Source: Bog-532 sp963742875 | Lineage (GTDB): Bacteria; Actinomycetota; Actinomycetes; Streptosporangiales; Streptosporangiaceae | DNA: 64,000 nucleotides | Assembly: GCA_963742875.1 (NCBI GenBank) | Contig: CAVUNO010000003.1 | Coordinates: 124,001 to 188,000 of the forward strand | Direction of reading: 5' to 3' | Shown here: one piece after another, positions 8,440 to 19,040 of the stretch | How the letters are laid out: each line of letters begins with the position of its first letter | How positions within the stretch are numbered: position 1 is the first letter of the stretch | Program-made: the position numbers and the translations under genes | Notes under the pieces: generated by a model | The model's input: the letters and a program-made list of their open reading frames with translations, nothing else | Told to the model about the DNA's origin: nothing | The model's database searches: none

Positions 8440-9546
8440 ATGTCCGACTTCAAGCCAGGACTGGAAGGCGTCATCGCCTTTGAGTCCGAGATCGCCGAAC
8501 CCGACAAGGAGGGCGGCTCGCTCCGTTACCGCGGGGTGGATATCGAGGAGCTGACGGGTCACGTCTCGTTCGGCTACGTATGGGGCCTCCTCGTTGACAA
8601 TTCTTTCACCCCGGGGCTTCCGCCGGCCGAGGCGTTCCCTATCCCGGTGCACTCCGGCGACATCCGGGTCGATGTGCAGAGCGCCCTGGCCACGCTGGCC
8701 CCGGCGTGGGGCATCAAGCAGCTGCTCGACAGCAGTGATGACCAGGCTCGGGACGATCTTGCCCGGATCTCCGTGACCGCGCAGTCGTTTGTGGCCCAGT
8801 CGGCCCGCGGCCTCGGCCTGCCCATGGTGCCACAGCGCCTGGTGGACGCGGGGAAGACGATTCCGGAGCAGTTCATGATCCGCTGGCGGGGCGAGCCCGA
8901 TCCGCGGCACGTCAAGGCGGTCGAATCGTACTGGGTCTCTGCGGCCGAGCACGGCATGAACGCCTCCACGTTCACCGCCCGCGTCATCGCCTCGACCGGC
9001 GCCGACCCGGCGGCGGCAATGTCCGGCGCGGTCGGCGCCATGTCCGGGCCGCTGCACGGCGGCGCGCCGGCACGTGTACTGCACATGGTCGAGGAGGTTG
9101 AGCGGACCGGCGACGCGGACGCCTGCGTGAAGGCGCTGCTCGACCGGCGCGACCGGCTGATGGGCTTCGGGCACCGCGTGTACCGGGCCGAGGACCCGCG
9201 CGCCCGCGTGCTGCGCCGGACCGCCAAGGAACTGGGCGCCCCCCGCTATGAGGTGGCGCTGGCCCTGGAGAACGCGGCGCTGGCGGAGCTGCGCGCGCGA
9301 TATCCCGACCGGGTGCTCGACACCAACGTGGAGTTCTGGGCGGCCGTTGTCCTCGACTTCGCCGGGGTCCCGGCCAACATGTTCACTTCGATGTTCACCT
9401 GCGCCCGCACCGCGGGGTGGGCCGCCCACATCCTGGAGCAGAAGCGCACCGGCCGGCTGGTCCGGCCCAGCGCCCGGTATGTCGGTTCACCGGCCCGCCC
9501 GGTGCGCGAGGTACCGGGTGCCGACAGCGTGCTTGACAAGGTGTAG
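8440..9546 (+). CDS. citA: Citrate synthase
   Basis: A 368-residue enzyme condensing acetyl-CoA with oxaloacetate at the entry of the TCA cycle. The length and motifs fit the second, Gram-positive-type actinobacterial citrate synthase: SLRYRGVDIEELTG near the N-terminus, the catalytic-His regions GPLHGGAPARVLHM and MGFGHRVYRAEDPRA, and the catalytic-Asp region NVEFWAAVVLDFAGVP. The ATG at 8440 follows AAGGAGAAGGAG; an open frame upstream lacks conserved sequence. A serC-type gene follows on the same strand after 150 bp, an association known from other actinobacteria. Confidence 0.95.
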   Translation: MSDFKPGLEGVIAFESEIAEPDKEGGSLRYRGVDIEELTGHVSFGYVWGLLVDNSFTPGLPPAEAFPIPVHSGDIRVDVQSALATLAPAWGIKQLLDSSDDQARDDLARISVTAQSFVAQSARGLGLPMVPQRLVDAGKTIPEQFMIRWRGEPDPRHVKAVESYWVSAAEHGMNASTFTARVIASTGADPAAAMSGAVGAMSGPLHGGAPARVLHMVEEVERTGDADACVKALLDRRDRLMGFGHRVYRAEDPRARVLRRTAKELGAPRYEVALALENAALAELRARYPDRVLDTNVEFWAAVVLDFAGVPANMFTSMFTCARTAGWAAHILEQKRTGRLVRPSARYVGSPARPVREVPGADSVLDKV

Positions 9547-9698
9547 CGCACGCCGGAGATACGCATCGCCGGGTGTTCCAGGTATGGCCCGGGGCGAACG
9601 GCGCTGTCCGGGCCCGGTACGCCGGTTCGGGCCGCGTGCGCGCCAGGCGGCCACCCGGGCCGCCTGGGCCACTGACCGACCGCGGATAGGCTGACGCG

Positions 9699-10817
9699 GT
9701 GAGCAGCGTCATCATTCCCCCCGAGATCAGGCCCGCGGACGGCAGGTTCGGCAGCGGGCCCTCCAAGGTGCGCGCGGAGCAGATAACGGCGCTGGTCCAG
9801 TCGGGCGGCACCTACCTGGGCACCTCACACCGGCAGGCGCCCGTCCGGTCCCTGGTCGGGCGCATCCGGGCCGGGCTGGCCGGCCTCTTCACGCTGCCGG
9901 AGGACTTCGCGGTCGTCCTCGGCAACGGGGGGACGACGGCCTTCTGGGACGCCGCCGCCTTCGGGCTGATCCGCTCCCGGTCACAGCACCTCGCGTTCGG
10001 TGAATTCTCCGCCAAGTTCGCCACGGTGGTGGCGGGCGCGCCGTGGCTGGGCACTCCAATGGTGATCGAATCGGCGCCGGGCCGCCATCCGCTGGCCGCC
10101 GCAGAGCCCGGGGTGGACGCGTACGCCCTCACCCACAACGAGACCTCGACCGGGGTGGCGATGCCGGTCCGCCGGGTCCCCGGCGCAGACCCCGGATCGC
10201 TGGTCCTCGTCGACGCCACCAGCGCCGCGGGCGGCCTCCCGGTCGATCCGGCTGATTTCGACGTGTACTTCTTCGCACCGCAAAAGTGTTTCGGGGCCGA
10301 CGGCGGCCTGTGGATCGCACTCATGTCGCCCGCCGCCATGGACCGCGTGGGCGAGATCGCGGCAACGGACCGTTATGTGCCCGGTTTCCTATCTCTGCCG
10401 ATCGCGATCGGGAACTCGGCTAAGGACCAGACGTACAACACCCCCGCCGTCGCGACGCTGCTGCTGCTGGCGGGGCAGATCGACTGGATGCTGGCCCATG
10501 GCGGCCTGGCCTGGACGACAGCCCGGACCGCTGACTCAGCCGCGCGCCTGTACACCTGGGCCGAGAAGGCACCGTACACGTCGCCGTTCGTCGCCGACCC
10601 GGCCCAGCGGTCACAAGTGGTCGGCACGATCGACTTCACCGGCGGCGTCGATGCGGCGGCCGTCGCCGCGGCGCTTCGCGCCAACGGCATCGTGGATACC
10701 GAACCGTACCGCAAGCTGGGCCGCAACCAGCTTCGCATCGGAATGTTCCCCTCCATCGATCCTGCCGACGTGGAGGCCCTGACCGCCTGCATCGACTACG
10801 TCGTCGAACGCCTCTGA
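9699..10817 (+). CDS. serC: Phosphoserine aminotransferase
   Basis: A 372-residue PLP-dependent class-V aminotransferase that converts 3-phosphohydroxypyruvate and glutamate to phosphoserine in serine synthesis. Seen are FGSGPSKVRAEQI at the start, GNGGTTAFWDAAAFG, THNETSTGV, VDATSAAGG and the PLP-lysine segment FFAPQKCFGADGG. The C-terminal LGRNQLRIGMFPSID also fits. It begins with GTG and follows citA on the same strand. This is the short actinobacterial SerC form. Confidence 0.95.
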   Translation: MSSVIIPPEIRPADGRFGSGPSKVRAEQITALVQSGGTYLGTSHRQAPVRSLVGRIRAGLAGLFTLPEDFAVVLGNGGTTAFWDAAAFGLIRSRSQHLAFGEFSAKFATVVAGAPWLGTPMVIESAPGRHPLAAAEPGVDAYALTHNETSTGVAMPVRRVPGADPGSLVLVDATSAAGGLPVDPADFDVYFFAPQKCFGADGGLWIALMSPAAMDRVGEIAATDRYVPGFLSLPIAIGNSAKDQTYNTPAVATLLLLAGQIDWMLAHGGLAWTTARTADSAARLYTWAEKAPYTSPFVADPAQRSQVVGTIDFTGGVDAAAVAAALRANGIVDTEPYRKLGRNQLRIGMFPSIDPADVEALTACIDYVVERL

Positions 10818-10892
10818 CCGCGGCCGCCCGCTCATCTCCAGATGATCGGGGCCGCTGGACCCTGGGGCCTGAGGGCGCGCGGTCAGTACTGT

Positions 10893-10945
10893 CCGGCTGG
10901 GGGAGAGTCTGGCCGGGACGCAGCGGTTGACCCTCCCCCAGCCGG
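10893..10945. terminator. Hairpin downstream of serC
   Basis: A perfect 13-bp inverted repeat (CCGGCTGGGGGAG and its complement) with a 27-base loop, 75 bp after the serC stop. There is no T tract, as is common in high-GC bacteria. A terminator role is an inference; it could also be a remnant of a small repeated element. The rest of 10818-11171 holds only a possible gene fragment and a short tandem repeat. Confidence 0.45.
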
Positions 10946-10955
10946 AGCGGCGAGT

Positions 10956-11045
10956 GTGGAACGTACCAGCCACAATTACTTCAGCGTGCGGGACGGCAGG
11001 ATCGTCAGTCTCACGGTCATCCGCAACACGCCGTCCCCGTACTGA
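10956..11045 (+). pseudogene. Possible C-terminal remnant of a SnoaL/NTF2-like protein
   Basis: A 29-codon tail reading NYFSVRDGRIVSLTVIRNTP, then a TGA. The strand-plus-turn pattern (aromatic, DGRIV, alternating hydrophobics) resembles the last two strands of SnoaL/NTF2-like domains, and the codons are strongly GC-ending. No matching N-terminal part is present upstream, where the hairpin described above lies. I treat it as a gene fragment of uncertain origin. Confidence 0.3.
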
Positions 11046-11171
11046 CGAGCGCCGGTAACGCTCCGGAGAGCGCCGTGACGCCCAGGGCACCCCGGCGTCC
11101 TCCGTCCGTACCCGGCACCGGGCAGGGGACCGCAGGGTGTGCATCTCAGCGCACCAGTCACAGGGTGCATC

Positions 11172-11255
11172 TCAGCGCACCAGGGAGCCGACGAGCACGG
11201 TCAGCACCAGGAGCGCGAGCACCGTGGGAAGAAGCCAGCGGGGCACGCGGGTCAC
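11172..11255 (-). CDS. Very small single-helix membrane peptide (27 aa)
   Basis: A GTG at 11255 opens 27 codons consisting of a short basic N-terminus and one hydrophobic helix (LLPTVLALLVLTVLVGSLV), ending in TGA. It begins 10 bp after the stop of the RNA phosphodiesterase gene on the same strand, so it could be cotranscribed. Its 3' end is repeated in tandem: TGCATCTCAGCGCACCAG occurs at about 11140-11157 and 11166-11183. Whether it is translated is not provable from sequence. Confidence 0.4.
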   Translation of the reverse strand: MTRVPRWLLPTVLALLVLTVLVGSLVR

Positions 11256-11264
11256 GCCCCGAGC

Positions 11265-11822
11265 CTATCCCCGGGCGAGCGGCCAGCTGCCCAGGGTTGT
11301 GTAGCGGGGCTGGCCGCCGGGACTGCTATGGATCAGGTGAACGCGGTCCGTGGGCCAGGCTGTCCCCCGGTAGGCGCTCAGGGCATCGACGAAAGCACGG
11401 GCATCGGCCGGGACGCGGCAGCGCGCCAGCGTAAGGTGCGGGCGGAACGCCCGGCCTTCGTCCGGCGGGGACGCCCCGGCGCGGCGCGCGGCGGCGGCGA
11501 CCGACGCAGCCAGGCCGGCCACTTCGCCGTCGTCACCGCTCAGCCCAACCCAGAAGACGCGGGCCCGGCTGGCTGATGGGAAGGCACCCGCACCGGCGAA
11601 CGCGAGGCGGAACTGATGGTGCCCGGCCGCGGCGCGCTCCAGTCGCGGCATCAGCCGGGCCGCCGCCGTCTCACCGACGTCGCCCAGGAAGGCCAGCGTG
11701 ATGTGCCAGGCATCCCGGCTGGTCCAGCGCAGGCCCGGCTCCCTCGGGCGCAGCGGGGCCACGGCGGCCTCAAGTTCGTCGAGCGCTGCGGGCGGCGGCG
11801 CGAGGGCGACGAACAGTCTCAT
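11265..11822 (-). CDS. thpR: RNA 2',3'-cyclic phosphodiesterase (LigT/2H family)
   Basis: A 185-residue 2H-phosphoesterase. The two catalytic H-x-T-x motifs are HITLAFLGDV and HLTLARC, separated by the usual distance, and the N-terminus MRLFVALAPP matches the family. Members hydrolyse 2',3'-cyclic phosphates in RNA; the physiological role in bacteria is unclear. The ATG at 11822 overlaps the TGA of the MFS gene (ATGA), so the two are translationally coupled. Confidence 0.92.
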   Translation of the reverse strand: MRLFVALAPPPAALDELEAAVAPLRPREPGLRWTSRDAWHITLAFLGDVGETAAARLMPRLERAAAGHHQFRLAFAGAGAFPSASRARVFWVGLSGDDGEVAGLAASVAAAARRAGASPPDEGRAFRPHLTLARCRVPADARAFVDALSAYRGTAWPTDRVHLIHSSPGGQPRYTTLGSWPLARG

Positions 11823-13066
11823 GCGCTCATTGGCAGCAGCTTCCGCCGCAGCGGCCGCAGCCCGTCGCGCACGCTGGTCCCGGTAACGCGGATGAGCACG
11901 ATCCCGACCGCGATGGCCGCGATCGCCGAGATAACTCCGCCCGAGATCAAGCTCATCCGCGGGCCGAACTGCTCGGCCACCCATCCGATCAGCGGGGAGC
12001 CGATCGGGGCACCCCCCAGGAACACCAGCATGTACACCCCCATCACACGGCCGCGTAGCTGCGGGTCCGTGCCGAGCTGGATCGCGGAGTTCGCGGCGGT
12101 CGTGTACATCACGACCGACAGGCCGGTCGGCAGGAGCAGCAGCAGGAACGCCCAGTAGGTCGGCATCAGCCCGGAGGCCGTCTCCAGGATGCCGAACGCG
12201 AGCGCCACCGCAATCTGGAGCCGGACCGACGGGTGGCGGCGCCGCGCCGCCAGCAGCGCACCACCCAGGGCGCCGGCCGCGTAGGCGGTCGAAGCCAGGC
12301 CGAACGCGCCCGCGCCGGTGTGGAACACGCCGCGTGACATCAGGGCCGTGGTGACCTGAAAATTCATGCCGAACGTGGCGACGAAGAAAAGCATTGTCAG
12401 CGGCAGCCAGATCCGCGGTGATCCCTTGAGGTAGCGCAGGGCCTCCCGCAGCTGGCCCCTGGCCCGCGCCGTCCGTTTTACCGGGGACAGCTCGCCCGGG
12501 CGCATCAGCAGCAGCCCGGTGATCACCGCGCCGTAAGACACGGCGTTGATCAGGAACGCAGTAGGCGTGCCCACCAAGCCGATGATGATTCCCGCCATCG
12601 CTGGCCCGGCGATCCGGGCCAGATTGAAGATGGCGCTGTTGAGCGCGATCGCGTTCGCCATGTCAGTCTGCCCCACCACCTCGGTCACGAAGCTCTGCCG
12701 GGTCGGGTTGTCCACGACCGTGACCATACCGAGCGCAAAAGCGAGCAGGTAGACATGCCACAGCCGGACCGTACCGGTGACGGCGAGAATGCCGAGGATC
12801 AGCGCGAGACTGCCCATAAGGCTCTGGGTGATGAGCAGGATGTGGCGCTTGCCGAACCGGTCGGCGATCGCGCCGCCCCACAGGCTGAACAGCAGCAATG
12901 GGAGGAACTGCAGGCCCGCGGCGATGCCAAGAGCCGAACCGCTGCCGTGCGACAGGTCCAGCACCAGCCAGTCCTGAGCGGTCCGCTGCATCCAGGTACC
13001 GCTGTTGGAGACGACCTGCCCAGCCGCGAACAGGCGGTAGTTACGGCTGCGGAGGGAGCTGAACAT
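11819..13066 (-). CDS. MFS transporter (EntS/DHA3-like exporter)
   Basis: A 415-residue, 12-helix major-facilitator protein. The start MFSSLRSRNYRLFAAGQ, the loop motif GAIADRFGKRHILL and VDNPTRQSFVTEVVG are typical of the drug/siderophore exporter subgroup related to EntS. The ATG at 13066 gives the standard N-terminus; a longer open frame upstream runs through the MarR gene in another phase. It is probably regulated by the MarR-type repressor encoded 75 bp upstream. The substrate is unknown. Confidence 0.93.
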   Translation of the reverse strand: MFSSLRSRNYRLFAAGQVVSNSGTWMQRTAQDWLVLDLSHGSGSALGIAAGLQFLPLLLFSLWGGAIADRFGKRHILLITQSLMGSLALILGILAVTGTVRLWHVYLLAFALGMVTVVDNPTRQSFVTEVVGQTDMANAIALNSAIFNLARIAGPAMAGIIIGLVGTPTAFLINAVSYGAVITGLLLMRPGELSPVKRTARARGQLREALRYLKGSPRIWLPLTMLFFVATFGMNFQVTTALMSRGVFHTGAGAFGLASTAYAAGALGGALLAARRRHPSVRLQIAVALAFGILETASGLMPTYWAFLLLLLPTGLSVVMYTTAANSAIQLGTDPQLRGRVMGVYMLVFLGGAPIGSPLIGWVAEQFGPRMSLISGGVISAIAAIAVGIVLIRVTGTSVRDGLRPLRRKLLPMSA

Positions 13067-13140
13067 CCGCCCGCGGCCGCTCGCCGAATCGGCGCGGTCC
13101 CCCGTGAAAGCTGGACGGGAGCCGCCGGCCGCAGCGCGGC

Positions 13141-13614
13141 TCAGGACTGGCTGAGCTTCTCCAGGATCGGTGCCGCGGCGCGCAGCGCCGCGCGCTCCCG
13201 CGGTGTCAGCTCCTTGAGCCGCTTCGCCAGCCATTCGTCCCTGCGGCGGCGGGCCCGCAGCACCACGGTCTGGCCGTCCTCCGTTACGGTCAGCACAACC
13301 TGGCGCCGATCGGTCGTGTGCGGTGCCCGCATCACAAGGCCGCGTTCCTCTAGGACCGCGATGACGCGTGTCATCGAGGGCGGCTGCACCTTCTCGTACT
13401 CGGCGAGTTCGCCCGGTGTCATGGCCGAGTGGCGCTCCAGCGCCGAAAGGGCGGCGAATTGTGTGTCGGACAGCTCCGACTCCGGCATGCCGTGCGCCGC
13501 ACGCTCTACCCGCAGCCGCCGCGCGAGCCGGCTGACCGAAATCCGCAACGCGGTGGCCAGGCCCACATCGGACCGTCTCTGCGTCGATCTGGTTTGCGTC
13601 CGTGTCATCTTCAT
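13141..13614 (-). CDS. MarR-family transcriptional regulator
   Basis: A 157-residue winged-helix regulator. The central HTH reads LSDTQFAALSALERHSAMTP with recognition helix QPPSMTRVIAVLEERGLV, and the wing reads DRRQVVLTVTEDG. It is followed on the same strand by an MFS exporter, the classic arrangement in which a MarR repressor controls its own gene and an efflux pump in response to a small ligand. An inverted-repeat operator overlaps its promoter/start region. Confidence 0.93.
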   Translation of the reverse strand: MKMTRTQTRSTQRRSDVGLATALRISVSRLARRLRVERAAHGMPESELSDTQFAALSALERHSAMTPGELAEYEKVQPPSMTRVIAVLEERGLVMRAPHTTDRRQVVLTVTEDGQTVVLRARRRRDEWLAKRLKELTPRERAALRAAAPILEKLSQS

Positions 13615-13640
13615 TAGCCTGAGTCATTACTTTAGCTAAC
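13613..13640 (-). promoter_or_regulatory. Probable MarR operator
   Basis: Directly upstream of the MarR start is the palindrome TTAGCTAA (13632-13639), with a related GGCTAAT block at about 13614-13620. The arms are about a dozen bases apart, a spacing typical of MarR-family sites. The assignment is by position and symmetry only. Confidence 0.5.
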
Positions 13641-13803
13641 GATATGCGGCACTGCGGGCATTCCGCAGACCGCGTACCGCACGCGAGCAGGCAATGGCGC
13701 CTGCGGCCGGATGATCAAAGTACATCACGGACGGCGGGCGCGGCGGGGGGACATCGCGGGCGGGGACGTCGCGGCGCCCCGGGCAGGCAGTAGCCTGGCT
13801 CTC

Positions 13804-14145
13804 GTGGCTACTCCGCGCCCCTCACCGCCGCCTCCGCTCGAGGGAAACGCCCGGCTGATCACCACCGTCATCACGGCGGGCTGGGTGATTGCGCTCCTCG
13901 TCGTCCTGTTCGTCCGCGGTAGCCTGTCGCCGGCCGAGCGCTGGTGGGTATGGACCTGCGTGACCGGGGCGGTGCTGGGTTTCTTCGGCCTTTGGTACGT
14001 CCCGCACCTGCAGCACCGGCGGGCAGGCGCCGCCGAGCGCCGCGCCGCCCGGCCGGGCTACCAGGAACCGGCTCAGGTCCCGCCGCTGAACGACTCGAAG
14101 ACGGTCTCGTCCAGCGAGACGCCGGGCAGGTCCACCAAGTCGTAG
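13804..14145 (+). CDS. DUF2530 membrane protein
   Basis: A 113-residue actinobacterial protein with two membrane helices (VITAGWVIALLVVLFV and VWTCVTGAVLGFFGLWYV) after a proline-rich N-terminus PRPSPPPPLEGNARL. The combination PPPLEGN...ERWWVWTC...GLWYVP is the signature of DUF2530. I use the GTG at 13804, which places PPPPLEGN at the correct distance. The last 73 bases overlap the end of the convergent DUF3027 gene. The function is unknown. Confidence 0.85.
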   Translation: MATPRPSPPPPLEGNARLITTVITAGWVIALLVVLFVRGSLSPAERWWVWTCVTGAVLGFFGLWYVPHLQHRRAGAAERRAARPGYQEPAQVPPLNDSKTVSSSETPGRSTKS

Positions 14146-14927
14146 CCGAACTCGTCGATCACCGGTGAGACGGTGCGGGCGGGTGCATCGTCGAGTGCCG
14201 ATTCTGAATGCGCACCGCACCCGTGGTCGCCGGACACGATCCGGCCGTCGTCCGGAGCGTACGCGTTCGCGCAGCCGCCGAACATCTGGCCGAGCACCCC
14301 GCTGAGCGGCACGAAAAAGCCGCAGCTGGCGCAGGTGGCGGGTGCCGCACGGGCCAGCGGCGTGCGCGGGCCGTGCTCGCTGTCGTACCACCGGTCGGCG
14401 GTCTCATCGCGGCCGGCCGGGGACAGCACCCGGGCCCGGCCCGGGAAGGCCGGCTCCGGCGCTTCCCAGGCCCCGGGCGGATCGGGAACCTCCGGCGGCC
14501 CGTCGGCGTACCAATCGACCACGGCGTCGTCCCCGGCCAGCATCACCATCGGGACGAGCCGTTCGTCGTCGTCGTGGGCCGGGAGCAGATCACCCACGCC
14601 CACGTCGCCTGGCTGCAGCCGGTCCCGCCAGGGTACCCAGGCCGGTGCCAGCAGCGCGTCGGGACCCGGGAGCAGTGCGCTGTCATCGACGGTGACGGTC
14701 TTGGCGCGCGCGGCGCGCGTAACGGTCACCGCCCAGCGCCATCCGGGATAGGCGGGGTCGAGGCACTCGAACAGGTGGGTGACGAGCCGGTCGCCTCCCG
14801 CTTCGACGCCGAGGTGCTCTCCCACCTGCTCCCCGCCCACGACGTCCTCTAGTGCGGCACGCGCCAGGCCGGCGGCTTCCGCGCATGCCTGATCGGGCTC
14901 CTTGCTACGGACACGGATCGGGCTCAC
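14073..14927 (-). CDS. DUF3027 protein with zinc-binding cysteines
   Basis: A 284-residue protein of a family restricted to Actinobacteria. Conserved features are the central LFECLDPAYPGWRWAVTV, VTVDDSALLPGPDALLAPAW, and a C-terminal Cys/His cluster (CASCGFF, CANAY, DHGCGAHSE) that could bind zinc. It starts with GTG. The function is unknown. In other genomes it often lies beside DUF2530 and a transporter, as here. Confidence 0.9.
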   Translation of the reverse strand: MSPIRVRSKEPDQACAEAAGLARAALEDVVGGEQVGEHLGVEAGGDRLVTHLFECLDPAYPGWRWAVTVTRAARAKTVTVDDSALLPGPDALLAPAWVPWRDRLQPGDVGVGDLLPAHDDDERLVPMVMLAGDDAVVDWYADGPPEVPDPPGAWEAPEPAFPGRARVLSPAGRDETADRWYDSEHGPRTPLARAAPATCASCGFFVPLSGVLGQMFGGCANAYAPDDGRIVSGDHGCGAHSESALDDAPARTVSPVIDEFGYDLVDLPGVSLDETVFESFSGGT

Positions 14928-15028
14928 GATTAGTTATTCTCGCTCATCACGGCGACTGCACGAGCCACGTATCGGGGAATTCGCGCCCGCTGGTCGTCGC
15001 AGTCTCCGCTGAGACGAATACTTGGGGC

Positions 15029-16520
15029 ATGGGACTGTCGCAGGCACGGCAGGCGACCGGCCAGGCGGCCCGGTCTGCCGCGCGGGCGGGTGCCTCCGCG
15101 AACCGGCGGATGGGACGGTTCGTGCACCGGCTGAGCGGCGCGTCCGGTGCGGGCCGCACCGGCCTGTCGAGTCTCATCGAGCTGACCGCGGCGGGCAGTG
15201 CCGGTGATGCCTTCGTGGCCGTGGCCCTGGCCGGCACCGTGTTCTTCAATACCTCCCTGCACGAGGCCCGCAGCCAGGTCGTCCTCTACCTCGTCCTCAC
15301 CATAACGCCGTTTGTGCTGGTCGCGCCGTTCATCGGGCCGATGCTGGACCGCGTCCGGCAGGGACGCCGTTACATCATGATGGGGACCATGCTCGCCCGC
15401 GGCCTCTTGTGCTGGGCGATGTCGGGCGCGGTTACGGGTGATCCGGTCACCCTCTTCCCGGCGGCGTTCGGCGTGCTGGTCCTGCAGAAGGCGTACGCCA
15501 TCACCCGCAGCTCGGTGACCCCGCGCCTGCTGCCCGCCGAGATTACGCTGGTGACGGCGAATGCGCGTAACGGCCTGGCAGCGGTCCTGGCCTCGACCGT
15601 GGCCGCGCCCGTGGCCTTCGGGATCCAGGACGTGGCCGGCGCGCCCTGGGCGCTGCGGATCGGCACCCTCGTCTACCTGGGAGCCACCGTGGTCGGGGCC
15701 AGGGTCCCCGACCACATCGACGACACCCCGTCCAAGCCGGAACCGCTGGCCGGGGAAGCCGCCGACGGCGCGGGATCGGCCGCCGCCCTCGGGGATTACC
15801 CGGCCGGGCCCGGCCCGGCCGGTCCTGCTACCCCCGGCGACGGAGTTCCGGGGGCGCCCCGGTACGGCCCGCCCACGGGACGAGCGGGGGGCCCAGGGCG
15901 CCAGGCCCAAGCGGCGGGGGCGGCTACGGTCGGTCGGGCCGATCGTCGCCGAGGCGATGTGGGCCAACGCAGCAGTGCGCGCGTTCGCCGGCTTCATGGT
16001 CTTCTTCCTCGCGTTCCTGCTGCGCAGCGCGCATTTCCACGGCTTCTCGCAGAACCTGGCGCTGGGCGCGCTGGTGTTCGCCGCCGCCGCCGGCGGGCTG
16101 ATCGGCACGGCGGCCGGCTCGCTGTTCCGCTCCCGCATGCCATACCTGATGGCGTTCGGCGTGCTGCTGGCGTCCACGGCGACGTCGGCCGTGTGCGCGG
16201 TGTTCTTCGGCCTGGGCACGGCGCTGATCGTCGCGTTCGTGGCGTCGGTGGGGGCCGTGCTGGCCAAACTCGCGCTGGACTCCACCGTGCAGCGGGAGAT
16301 CCCGGAGCAGACCCGGACGTCCACGTTCGCCGTGTCCGAGACGATTCACCAGGTGGCCTGGGTGGCGGGGGGGCTCGCGGGCGTGCTGGTCTCGATGACG
16401 GGCAGCGGCCCGGTGGGGCTGTGGATCAGCGCCGCCGGGCTGGGCGCCTCCGTCGTGCTCCTGGTGCTGTCGCGGCGGCGGCTACGGGCCGGTACGGTAA
16501 CCGCACCCCAGCGTGGCTGA
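15029..16520 (+). CDS. MFS transporter, interrupted by a frameshift
   Basis: An MFS protein of about 496 residues, read in two phases. The first covers the six N-terminal helices from ATG 15029 to the hydrophilic linker (VPDHIDDTPSKPEP). The second resumes at about 15900 with RLRSVGPIVAEAMWANAAVR and the remaining helices, ending at 16520. Total length is 3n+1, consistent with one extra base in the linker, most likely in the G-rich run at about 15886-15896. The break falls in a non-conserved loop and all membrane helices are intact, so an assembly error is as likely as a true mutation. Confidence 0.75.
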
Positions 16521-16558
16521 GGCCGGTGTCCTTGCCCTGCGCGGGCCAGCTGAGGGTG

Positions 16559-16948
16559 TCAGCCGGCCTCGACATCGTCCGCGACGGCCCGCAGCACCGC
16601 ACCGATCTTCTTGGCGTCGCGGCTGTCTGGATGCTTGCCGCGCCGGTAGGTGTTCGAGACTCCGTCCAGGAGCTTGATAAGGTCCTCGACGATCACGACC
16701 ATCTCATCCGGCTTTTTACGGGCCGACTTCACGGTGACGGTGGGGGGCGGCTCGATGAGCCGCACCTGAAGGGCCTGCGCGCCCTTCCGGCCCTCCGCAA
16801 TGCCGAACTCCACCCGCTGGCCGGGGCGCAGCGAGGTGGTCCCGGATGGGAGGGCAGAGGAGTGCACGAAGACCTCGCCGCCGTCGTCGCGGGCGAGGAA
16901 ACCGAACCCCTTCTCGGAGTCGTACCACTTGACCTTGCCGGTAGGCAC
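16559..16948 (-). CDS. Cold-shock-domain protein with C-terminal extension
   Basis: A 129-residue protein. The first 65 residues are a cold-shock domain with both RNA-binding motifs (EKGFGFLARD and VFVHSSAL), followed by a charged helical extension of about 60 residues (RKKPDEMVVIVEDLIKLLDG). This long form is common in actinomycetes. The GTG at 16948 is chosen because the domain should begin PTGKVKWYD; upstream in-frame codons are not conserved. It likely binds single-stranded RNA or DNA. Confidence 0.88.
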   Translation of the reverse strand: MPTGKVKWYDSEKGFGFLARDDGGEVFVHSSALPSGTTSLRPGQRVEFGIAEGRKGAQALQVRLIEPPPTVTVKSARKKPDEMVVIVEDLIKLLDGVSNTYRRGKHPDSRDAKKIGAVLRAVADDVEAG

Positions 16949-17113
16949 GCAAGACCTCACGCTGAATAGGAAATAGCTGACGAACGGTAGATAACGGGAT
17001 CGAGACGATGCTACGGACACCCCTAGGCTAGCCGCCGCACGGAGCGAACGTCATACCCGTGACGGCGCGAGCTGTCTAACCGGGCCCTGACGTGGCGGCC
17101 TTCTGCCGAAATG

Positions 17114-17146
17114 CGAGGGCCCGGGGGAAAATCCCCCGGGCCCTCG
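17114..17146 (-). terminator. groEL terminator hairpin
   Basis: A perfect 14-bp stem (CGAGGGCCCGGGGG and complement) with an AAAAT loop, 17 bp beyond the groEL stop codon on the minus strand. A strong GC hairpin without a long U tract, as usual in actinomycetes. Confidence 0.85.
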
Positions 17147-17162
17147 GCGGTAAAGGGATGGA

Positions 17163-18785
<1,623 letters not shown>

Positions 18786-18905
18786 AGGCTCCAGTCCTCC
18801 GTGGCTTGCTAGCGGATCGAGCCGACGCCCGCGACGGCTGGCCTGGGCCACCGGCAGTCACTTCCTGCCGTCGGCACAGGCCTCATCGCCCGATCCGGCC
18901 TATCG

Positions 18906-18932
18906 CTGTCACTCTCATAGGGAGAGTGCCAA
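18906..18932 (-). promoter_or_regulatory. CIRCE operator 1 (HrcA site)
   Basis: CTGTCACTC, nine bases, then GAGTGCCAA: the conserved CIRCE inverted repeat with two or three deviations, 120 bp upstream of groEL. HrcA binding at such sites represses heat-shock chaperonin genes. Confidence 0.85.
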
Positions 18933-18940
18933 CGCCATGT

Positions 18941-18967
18941 TTAGCACTCTCACCGGGAGAGTGCAAA
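18941..18967 (-). promoter_or_regulatory. CIRCE operator 2 (HrcA site)
   Basis: TTAGCACTC, nine bases, then GAGTGCAAA, a near-consensus CIRCE element 35 bp from the first. The paired arrangement is typical of groE promoters in streptomycetes. Confidence 0.92.
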
Positions 18968-19040
18968 CGTGGGGGCGGGCCTCGCTGCGGCAATGCGATC
19001 GGCCCGGCCCCGGGGGGCCGGGCCGATCGACGTCAGAGCT

